Source: Discostella pseudostelligera
Lineage: Eukaryota > Bacillariophyta > Thalassiosirophyceae > Thalassiosirales > Thalassiosiraceae
NCBI GenBank assembly: GCA_036940085.1
Contig: JALLBK010000396.1
Span: 1 to 14,191, forward strand
Direction of reading: 5' to 3'
DNA: 14,191 nucleotides
Below, piece by piece: positions 8,537-14,191 of the stretch (the stretch's first letter is position 1; the number at the start of each line of letters is the position of its first letter). The notes under the pieces were generated by a model that worked only from the letters and a program-made list of their open reading frames with translations, had not been told where the DNA came from and searched no databases. The translations under genes were made by a program, and so were the position numbers.

Positions 8537-8548
8537 ATGGGACGATGA
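8537..8548 (+). promoter_or_regulatory. Minimal upstream ORF overlapping the GH16 start
   Basis: ATG GGA CGA TGA encodes Met-Gly-Arg and stops at 8546-8548, inside the doubled GH16 start codons (ATGATG at 8545-8550). If the transcript includes it, ribosomes would terminate on the main start, allowing leaky scanning or reinitiation control. A second possible uORF of 13 codons lies at 8489-8530. The transcription start is unknown. Confidence 0.4.
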
Positions 8549-10729
8549 TGGCCCGACGCAGCAGCAATAACAACGGAGACAATGATGATGAACACGAGCG
8601 CACCTCTCTCCTGGCCTCGTCTTCGGCACCCCCACCCCCGACATCGACGTTGCCGCCATTTCGCGCTCGTTCGAGCAGCGGCGGCAGCGGCACTAGGACG
8701 ACAACGACGCTGACCGATGCAGCCCTTGTGGCGATTACCTCGAAGGCACGACGATTGGCGGACGATGACAAGGAGGAGGAGGGCGATGACGACGATGATC
8801 TGGGCGACGATGAGTCCTTCGATGAAGACATTGAGGGTGCCGACTACTTGGAATACATATCAGCACGTGCTGCGGCATTTAATGAAAGTTTTGATGCCTC
8901 GACACGCAGCACTCCGCCCATTGCGAACATCACCACCACTACATCTACCACTACTAACGCAACTGCAGCAGCTGGATCAGCATGGCAGGTACCCAGAAAC
9001 GAAGTCGAGAAGGAGGAAGCTAGACAACAACGACGGCGCCGAACGACCATGCTCTCGCTTCCACGTCCACTTTCCCATCCAGAGATTGAGCCCAGTCGAG
9101 ATGGCACGACCCCCAGTAAGACGTTATCATCTCCCCACTGGTTATTGCAGCCACTTACGGTCCGTTTGGCGGGGATACTCCTCTTTGTACTCTTTTTGGG
9201 TGCGGCGCTACTTCTGGCGCTGGGGGCCTACATTGCGGGACCACCCCAACGTCCTACTGGGAAATACATTTTGTTGGAATCGCAAATGATTTCCTCCTCC
9301 ATGGGTGGTGGTAGTAGTAGCAGTGCAGATGATTTTTTGAAATATTATGATTTCTACGCTGGGAAAGATTCCGCAGGGAGTGGCGGATACATCACGTATG
9401 TCTCCAGGGAGGTGGCCGAAGCGGATGGTATCGTGGGGGTTGTCACAGAGTCGGTGCCAGCAAGTAATATGATTGAGATTTATGAAGAGGGTGATCCAAG
9501 AGGTGTGGAGATAGATTGGCTTAAGGAAGATTTGGTCTTTTTGGAACAACTGAAACGTCGAAGAGAGATGATGGAGGACGAGAAGGAGAAGGACGAGGCA
9601 AGTTACATTGTAGGTGGTGTTGTTTCTGCGGATGACCATAACAACATTGAGATTACCGAAAATCATGATACAGTTGGCATTCAGAACTTACCACCACCAA
9701 GGCTAGAGCCATTCAATCCTGACAGTACCAACGCCACCAACCCGACCGAAACATTCATCATCCTCGGTTCCAAGGCTACACCCGATGGTCCACGCAATTC
9801 CATCCGTCTCGAGGGCCGACGACGGTTCAACCGTGGTCTTTTTATCGTTGACTTACGCCACATGCCATCCGGATGTGGGACATGGCCAGCATTATGGCTT
9901 ACCGATGAGGCAAATTGGCCGGTGAATGGCGAGATTGACATAATTGAGGGTGTGAATTATCAAGACACTGCCAAGACTGCATTGCATACTGCAAAAGAAT
10001 GCAAAATGGACGATGTACCTGAATTGACTAAGACGGGAAGTTGGGATACTGCCGTGGGCATACCAGACAGAAAGACGGGCAAGCCCGACATGACATTTCG
10101 TTATGCCCAGAATTGCTTCGTGTACGATCCACACCAATGGATCAATCAGGGATGTGTCGCCACTGACGTAAAGTTGGAAGGAAGAAGTCTTGGTATTCCG
10201 TTGAATGAGAATGGTGGTGGGGTGTATGCGTTGGAGTGGGATCCGGTGTATCATCATATACGAACCTGGGTGTTTAGTCCGCATGGTCGAGTGCCTAGAA
10301 ATTTACGCGATGCATTACGGTCGGCAAATAATGTCGATATTGAGACGAGGGTGGCGCCGGATACGAGTTTGTGGGGGTTGCCATATGGTCATTTCCCGAT
10401 TGGTAAGATGTGCTCTGACGAAGACGATCGTTGTGGATGTGTAAAGCAAATCGAGCATCTGAACCTTAATTTCATTTACTTTCACATCACCAGGAGAAGG
10501 AACCAATTGTCCTGCTGAACACTTCCGCAACATGCGTCTTGTGATCAATTTATCCTTCTGCGGAAGCGTGGCTGGAACTCGATACTTTATGGATTGTCCA
10601 CAGAAGTTCAAAAAGTTCAAGACGTGTAACGAGTGGGTGGCAAGCAATCCTGATGAACTAAAAGAGGCTTATTGGAAGATACGGGGTGTCTATGTTTATG
10701 AACGGGAATGGGAACGGCAATGGGTGTGA
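8545..10729 (+). CDS. GH16 Kre6/Skn1-type membrane beta-glucan transglycosylase (two exons: 8545-10402, 10494-10729)
   Basis: The spliced product is 697 residues. Members of this family make or remodel beta-1,6 linkages in beta-1,3-glucan; in diatoms they are linked to chrysolaminarin branching at the vacuole (known). The N-terminal tail (about 1-205) is Ser/Asp-rich with an acidic dileucine motif ERTSLL at 18-23. One membrane helix spans about 208-232, giving type II topology. The GH16 domain follows: FLKYYDFY at 264, GGYITYVS at 280, RGLFIVDL near 430, CGTWPALWL at 444, the catalytic motif EIDIIE at 463-468 (E463 likely nucleophile, D465, E468 acid/base) and GGGVYALEW at 557. Exon 2 supplies the conserved end (EGTNCPAEHF, NLSFCG, EAYWKI). 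About residues 310-402 form a charged, partly coiled-coil-like insertion that fungal relatives lack. Reading on without splicing gives 657 residues with an unrelated tail. Two adjacent ATGs begin the frame, so the start could be residue 1 or 2. Confidence 0.93.
10403..10493 (+). other. Spliceosomal intron in the GH16 gene (91 bp, phase 1)
   Basis: The donor is G|GTAAGA and the acceptor TCACATCACCAG|GAG. A pyrimidine-leaning stretch and a possible branch sequence (TTAAT) precede the acceptor. Removing it joins HFPIG to EGTNCPAEHF and restores the family's conserved C-terminal cysteine region. The intron carries no in-frame stop in the upstream frame, so retention would run on to a stop at 10516-10518. 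Confidence 0.92.
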
Positions 10730-10863
10730 AAGTAATCGTAGAACATGCACTGTTAGCTTAAATTAGAAATAGAGAAATGTCAATAAGATTAATTGTATTT
10801 GAGTGCATGGTGGATCAACTCTCAACTCGGTGTTGATATTGGATGAAGGGAGAAGAGCACAAG

Positions 10864-10869
10864 AATAAA
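10864..10869 (+). terminator. Candidate polyadenylation signal AATAAA for the GH16 gene
   Basis: A canonical AATAAA hexamer lies 135 nt after the GH16 stop in AT-rich DNA. Many algal genes lack this hexamer, so the call is tentative. Confidence 0.35.
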
Positions 10870-10931
10870 GAATACAGGTCGTCGTTCTGAACAATAATCA
10901 ATAATTAACACCAAGAGTCAGCCTCTCGAAA

Positions 10932-10944
10932 GAGTACCACACTC
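10932..10944. repeat. Imperfect inverted repeat GAGTACCACACTC
   Basis: It differs from the element at 8359-8371 at one base (C for T). It lies about 420 bp upstream of the 11361 start and about 200 bp after the GH16 stop. Confidence 0.55.
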
Positions 10945-11021
10945 GTTCCTAACCTCGTCAGCCAAGAGACAAAAGCAATGAATTGACAATGCCTGCGTCG
11001 ACCTGAATAATATGGTATCTA

Positions 11022-11031
11022 GGAGTACTCC
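11022..11031. repeat. Perfect palindrome GGAGTACTCC
   Basis: A 10-bp palindrome made of the same GAGTA/ACTC half-sites as the elements at 8359, 8460 and 10932 but without a spacer, about 330 bp upstream of the 11361 start. Confidence 0.55.
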
Positions 11032-11308
11032 GACCAATTTCAATTCGACGACACCAGCAAGCAGAAGGGTGGAAGAGAAGGCAAACTTTGAAAAAGTTGG
11101 ACAAAACGTCAAGAACCCGCCATTTTAGTCTCAACGGAAGAAAAAGTAATTTTCAAATAAAAGATTCGTTCCATTATTATTTTTAACACGAAGATCTCCT
11201 TGTTTCGATTTGAATTTTCATAAAATCACGAAACAAGAAAATAGTTTGCGTATTCCTTTTGAACTCGCCCCATCAAGAAGAGAGAGCAAGAGACACAGCA
11301 ACATCATT

Positions 11309-11587
11309 ATGATTCAAGTGGCCGGCATCTTCCATTCGATAGCCAATCGACGGCAGAACCATGGACTATCCACCACGGCCACTGCCTCAGGCACGCTTCA
11401 GTCCAATGGCACTTTCAAGGACACCCACTCCAATGCCGCCGAGCATCCTCAAGAATGGCGAGGGAGGAGGAAGAGGAGGGCGCCCACCACCATCTCCGCA
11501 TCCAAAACGTCAACGAAGTGCATCCTTCAAAAATATGTTGGTCGACGAATGCGACGAAGTTCAAACAGTCGCTACTGTTCCCGATAA
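11309..11587 (+). promoter_or_regulatory. Upstream ORF overlapping the start of the 11361 gene
   Basis: An ATG at 11309 opens a 92-codon frame (MIQVAGIFHSIANRR...) that crosses the 11361 start in another frame and stops at 11585-11587. A is at -3. If the transcript begins upstream of 11309, translation of the main ORF would depend on leaky scanning. It could instead be a short protein-coding frame in its own right. The transcription start decides. Confidence 0.35.
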
Positions 11588-12245
11588 CGTCAGCGACACG
11601 GCCTCCGAAGCTTCTAGCAATGTCAGCTATAATAATCATCCTCCAATACTTGACTTCATGGGTACGATGTGTGTGGCCTCGGCATGGTTCACTAGTTGCT
11701 TCCCTTGTGCCGTCGTGGACATCAACGACACCGACGATCGCGTAGTGCACAATCTGTCGAGGGAGAGTGCCATGAATTTCATGTATGCGAATAAAAATGA
11801 TAGTTTATTTGAATGCATCAATAGTCATCGCAGTGTTGCGCCTGAGTGCAACGCAGTTTCAGACGGAAGGAAAATCGTCAACGGTAGTAGTGCTGCTGTG
11901 GAGCAGAAATCGAATAGTGCCTCCATATCACAACAACGTCCGGAGAAGGCAAAGAGCGAAACCAAGATCCTCTGCATTCCATCTATAATAGAAGAAGACG
12001 ATAGCGGTGATGATGAAACGATGGATGTGGTTGCATTAGAAAGCGATGCAGCCAAAATGAATATGCTCGATCTGCATGAGCGGTTAGACTCGGGAACTAC
12101 TACCACTCACAATCGAGGTATAGCTGCTGCTGCTGCTACTACTAGGACTAATTATTCCCCAAGCCTCCCGTGTTCGCAACCGACGACGAAGAAGAGATTC
12201 GTTATGAAGAATCCATTTGGTCGAAAGAAAAGCATCATCTCGTAG
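11361..12245 (+). CDS. Hypothetical low-complexity protein with a SILK motif
   Basis: A 294-residue protein that I do not recognise. The ATG at 11361 follows an in-frame TAG at 11340-11342 and has a strong context (ACC ATG G). The N-terminus is Pro/Arg-rich with repeated (S/T)P sites. PPSILKNG at 26-33 contains SILK, a known docking motif for protein phosphatase 1, and RQRSAS near 50 resembles a basophilic kinase site. Around residues 95-122 is a short hydrophobic stretch with three Cys (MGTMCVASAWFTSCFPCAVV), the best candidate for a folded or membrane-associated element. The rest is Ser/Asn/Asp-rich with an acidic run (EEDDSGDDE), ending in a basic tail (KKRFVMKNPFGRKKS). Composition suggests a mostly disordered, possibly phosphoregulated protein. 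No classical RVxF motif was found, which weakens the PP1 idea. Confidence 0.62.
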   Translation: MDYPPRPLPQARFSPMALSRTPTPMPPSILKNGEGGGRGGRPPPSPHPKRQRSASFKNMLVDECDEVQTVATVPDNVSDTASEASSNVSYNNHPPILDFMGTMCVASAWFTSCFPCAVVDINDTDDRVVHNLSRESAMNFMYANKNDSLFECINSHRSVAPECNAVSDGRKIVNGSSAAVEQKSNSASISQQRPEKAKSETKILCIPSIIEEDDSGDDETMDVVALESDAAKMNMLDLHERLDSGTTTTHNRGIAAAAATTRTNYSPSLPCSQPTTKKRFVMKNPFGRKKSIIS

Positions 12246-12684
12246 CAGCGGAGATTGTCGGCAGTCGCCAAGAGGTGATAAGGGGTGATGCTGAAACACA
12301 TCATCGGTCTAGAAATAATATCTACATTCGTCATGGCGATGACGGACATCATGACACCCTCATGTCATCAAAATATTATTATTTCGACACTACTCATCGG
12401 TCGAGAGCAACAAAAAATACTTCCTTGTAAAGTTACTACTTGTTTTGTAAAGTGTGCATGTAAATCTAAATCCTTACTAGAAAATAGGATGGATGAATGT
12501 TGAAAATCACACAGGGTGTAGGCATACCGATAGGTTCGGCTAGCTTGTACTCGGTGATGAAACGAATACCTCGGTTAATCGATCCAGATGTACCACGAGA
12601 TCGGGATGAATTTGCAGCATATCTCAATGGTAGAAGCCAGACAAATGTACATCGTCCTGGCTTGGTCATCGACCCACCCATTCA
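12246..12684. other. Convergent 3' intergenic region
   Basis: These 439 bp lie between the stop of the 11361 gene (plus) and the stop of the Vta1 gene (minus). An AT-rich stretch near 12365-12480, including TTGTAAAG repeats, is a plausible 3' end zone. The right half (12497-12684) is free of stops in one frame on each strand. The plus frame begins with an ATG at 12497 and runs antisense into the Vta1 gene to 13105 (202 codons). Neither frame resembles a family I know. Confidence 0.45.
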
Positions 12685-13734
12685 TCACCTTCTCAATAAA
12701 CCCAACGCCCGCTCTAGCCTATCTCTACCCAATTCTACTTCGCCCTGTCGCAAAGCTGCCAGTGCAAATGTTGTTAACTCAATGGCATCCGCCAGTTTAG
12801 CCTTGGATAGTGTCGTCGTAGCTGTTGATGTTGATGATGATAACGTCGACGACCTGTGTGGAGGAGAGGACAGCGGAGATGCCGAAACTGACGCAATGTC
12901 AACCACTTTATTCTCTTCCGTTGCATTTCGAGCTGCAAGATTTTCCGCGGGGGTTGCGTCTCCATTCAGATTTATCTCGAAGCCTCCACTGCAGCCACCA
13001 TTATTGAACTGTGAATCGACGGGCGCAACCCGACCGTTAAAGACACCAGAGGCTGCAAAAAGAGGAGGTGCCGTTGGGAGATCGTCTAGCAACGTCGTCG
13101 ATTGAGGAGACATAATAGATTGCTCAGAATCAACTAATTCGTCTTGTTGTTGTTCTTGTTGTAGTTGTTGATGGTACCCCCCCGGTGCTGGCGTCTGTCC
13201 CTCCTTAATAGCTTTCAATATTTCCCTAGCCTTCCACCTGCAATAGAGTAATCGCTGTTCTTCTTCTGTGATCCGGTTTACCATTTCATCATTGACTTCC
13301 TCCTCCTGTCCTTCACTAGGATAGAATAGCTGCAACACCTCAAAGAAGGTAGCCGCGACATAAAAAGTTTTGGCGGTAACATCATTTGCCATCCCTGCTC
13401 TATCCTCTGCATCAGCCTTAGTGAGCACCTTATCAGCGACCTTTCGGCATATCTGCCAATGCTCATCTTTGCTTAATACGGACAAGGCGTCCTTCTCTTT
13501 TTCTAGATCATAGAGTATCATGCTCAAATTTTGCCTGGCGGATTCGTCTTGACCCGCGAGGGGGATGCCGACGTGCACGGCATATTGGCGACAGTTGTAA
13601 GCCAAGACGCGTGATTCTGGATTGTCCTTGTCCAGATCGAGCTCTTTGGCACGGTTTAGGAAGACTTTGATTCTCTTCAGGGAGCCTGGCGTAGAAGGAG
13701 AGGTGGATGAAGTCGACGACTTGGGTGGCGCCAT
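12685..13734 (-). CDS. VTA1: Vta1/LIP5, Vps4 cofactor in ESCRT-III disassembly
   Basis: A 349-residue protein. Vta1 (LIP5 in animals) binds and activates the AAA ATPase Vps4, which takes ESCRT-III filaments apart during multivesicular-body sorting and related membrane scission (known). The N-terminal domain (about 18-185), a tandem MIT fold in the family, has the expected motifs: FLNRAKELD at 25-33, AYNCRQYAVHVG at 45-56, ADAEDRAG at 107-114, KTFYVAATFFEVL at 122-134 and CRWKAREILKAIKEGQTPAPG at 165-185. A Gln/Ser/Pro/Asn-rich linker follows (about 186-307). The C-terminal 40 residues (KAKLADAIELTTFALAALRQ then GEVELGRDRLERALGLL) match the VSL helical pair used for dimerisation and Vps4 binding. 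The ATG at 13734 is chosen (ATC ATG G context): it is the first ATG after an in-frame stop at 13858-13860, and codons further up offer only TTG. Confidence 0.92.
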   Translation of the reverse strand: MAPPKSSTSSTSPSTPGSLKRIKVFLNRAKELDLDKDNPESRVLAYNCRQYAVHVGIPLAGQDESARQNLSMILYDLEKEKDALSVLSKDEHWQICRKVADKVLTKADAEDRAGMANDVTAKTFYVAATFFEVLQLFYPSEGQEEEVNDEMVNRITEEEQRLLYCRWKAREILKAIKEGQTPAPGGYHQQLQQEQQQDELVDSEQSIMSPQSTTLLDDLPTAPPLFAASGVFNGRVAPVDSQFNNGGCSGGFEINLNGDATPAENLAARNATEENKVVDIASVSASPLSSPPHRSSTLSSSTSTATTTLSKAKLADAIELTTFALAALRQGEVELGRDRLERALGLLRR

Positions 13735-14154
13735 GATTCCGGTTGATGGACTTGTTATTTGAAAATGAGAGTGGGTTCGCCGTACTAGTGATAAAATTGA
13801 GAGAGGCAATGAGCGCTTTGTACTTGATTGTCGATCCAGATGATGATGATGATTGCTTTAGTATTGGACATCGATTGTTCCTACTGTCTGCTCTGTAGAG
13901 AAACGTTTGCCATGGTCCTCGGCTCTCGCTGCCCTCTCCTGCCTGTTGCATATGCTTTATCTAAATAAGAAGACCGCGAGATCTGAGATCTTCCTATGGT
14001 TCGGCCGGAACGGAACCGGGGAAAAGCCGGATCGGGAACTCATTGATCTTCATTGATAATTGGCGATGAAATTCACTGTATATACGTGAAAGATTTCGCC
14101 GAATTGTAGTCCCTTATCCTCAGTCATCAGATCCTTCAGCTGCTGCTTTTCATT
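13735..14154. promoter_or_regulatory. Upstream region of the Vta1 gene
   Basis: These 420 bp contain the Vta1 5' UTR and promoter. Visible elements are an (ATG)n/(CAT)n triplet run at 13840-13851, a tandem GAGATCT pair at 13978, a GC-rich pocket with GGAAC repeats near 14000-14038 in otherwise AT-rich DNA, two CATTGAT copies at 14041 and 14051, and a TATA-like TATATAC at 14079. The last would suit a plus-strand gene beginning near the right edge. Confidence 0.4.
13978..13991. repeat. Tandem GAGATCT duplication
   Basis: Two head-to-tail copies of GAGATCT, each containing the palindrome AGATCT, about 245 bp upstream of the Vta1 ATG. Function unknown. Confidence 0.6.
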
Positions 14155-14191
14155 ATGATTGCCACTGCTCCTCCTCCTCCTCCTCCTCCTC
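14155..14191 (+). CDS. Possible 5' end of a poly-Pro protein (truncated by the window edge)
   Basis: An ATG at 14155 opens MIATA followed by seven Pro codons from the CCT repeat, then the window ends. A TATA-like element 76 bp upstream would fit. Only 12 codons are visible, so this is weak. The alternative is a minus-strand gene ending at a TGA at 14050-14052, whose last codons (from 14191) would read as an Arg run from the repeat, then SSGNHNEKQQLKDLMTEDKG and onward. Confidence 0.2.
   Translation, partial: MIATAPPPPPPP
14168..14191. repeat. (CTC)8 trinucleotide microsatellite, cut by the window edge
   Basis: Eight perfect CTC units reach the last base, so the true length is unknown. It would encode Pro, Leu or Ser runs on the plus strand, or Glu, Arg or Gly runs on the minus strand. 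Confidence 0.9.

Larger units (their letters stand above)
8091..8544. promoter_or_regulatory. Divergent promoter region between the EF-hand gene and the GH16 gene
   Basis: These 454 bp separate the two start codons and must carry both promoters. The middle (about 8240-8475) is unusually rich in palindromic motifs, each listed separately. The part nearest 8090 (8091-8247) is an open frame continuous with the EF-hand protein but without an ATG. It may be 5' UTR or, if an upstream exon exists, coding. Confidence 0.6.
10730..11360. other. Intergenic region, GH16 3' side and upstream region of the 11361 gene
   Basis: These 631 bp hold no convincing gene. The left part is AT-rich and should contain the GH16 3' UTR. 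The right part should contain the promoter of the 11361 gene: two GAGTA-type palindromes (10932, 11022), a CCAAT pentamer at 11034 and a purine-rich run just before the upstream ORF at 11309. A 64-codon minus-strand ORF here begins with TTG, not ATG, and was not accepted. Confidence 0.5.

Noticed and set aside
8545..10518. Single-exon 657-residue GH16 protein
   Set aside because: The last 38 residues do not fit the family, while splicing 10403-10493 restores the conserved C-terminus exactly.
10918..11112. Minus-strand 64-codon hydrophobic ORF
   Set aside because: It opens with TTG, lies in AT-rich intergenic DNA and has no further support.
11109..11121. Possible E2F-like AACCCGCCATTTT
   Set aside because: It departs from the consensus on both flanks and has no palindromic partner.
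12170..12430. Acidic plus-strand ORF following the 11361 gene in another frame
   Set aside because: It opens with GTG and overlaps the 3' end of a frame that closes naturally on a basic tail. There is no sign of a frameshift.
12685..13809. 374-residue version of Vta1
   Set aside because: The codon at 13809 is TTG. The ATG at 13734 has a good context and starts just before the conserved domain, as in the family.

Overview
The window looks like nuclear DNA of a diatom or a close stramenopile relative (inference). The reasons are compact, mostly intron-free eukaryotic genes on both strands, one 91-bp GT-AG intron, proteins interrupted by Asp/Ser/Asn/His/Gln low-complexity tracts, and a membrane-anchored GH16 enzyme of the Kre6/Skn1 type, a family that in diatoms serves the vacuolar storage glucan chrysolaminarin. 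Nothing bacterial, viral or transposon-like was recognised, and no rRNA, tRNA or CRISPR was seen.

Layout from left to right: (1) 1-660, minus strand: the first 220 codons of an Asp-rich protein that runs off the left edge. (2) 661-1073: a gap between divergent start codons, with a purine tract just before the next gene. (3) 1074-7019, plus: a single-exon 1,981-residue protein best explained as the Y-complex nucleoporin Nup160. (4) 7308-8090, minus: a small single-pass membrane protein with one canonical EF-hand. (5) 8091-8544: a divergent promoter region dense in palindromes (a perfect E2F-type site, a second E2F-like site, a perfect CRE octamer, two GAGTA/TACTC inverted repeats and a TGATCA cluster). 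(6) 8545-10729, plus, two exons: a type II membrane GH16 enzyme with an acidic dileucine motif in its cytosolic tail, a likely vacuolar beta-1,6-transglycosylase of chrysolaminarin synthesis. (7) 11361-12245, plus: a low-complexity hypothetical protein with a SILK motif, preceded by an overlapping upstream ORF. (8) 12685-13734, minus: Vta1/LIP5, the Vps4 cofactor of the ESCRT-III machinery. (9) 13735-14191: the Vta1 upstream region, ending in a CTC repeat that may be the start of another gene.

The gene functions (nuclear pore, storage glucan, endosomal sorting) are mostly unrelated, as expected for neighbouring eukaryotic genes. The one arrangement suggesting cooperation is the divergent pair EF-hand membrane protein / GH16 enzyme, whose shared upstream region carries the densest set of candidate regulatory sites. 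Several gene models needed correction by reading the sequence: the GH16 gene has a 3' exon, two minus-strand reading frames open upstream only with TTG so their first ATG lies further in, and the left-edge gene is incomplete.
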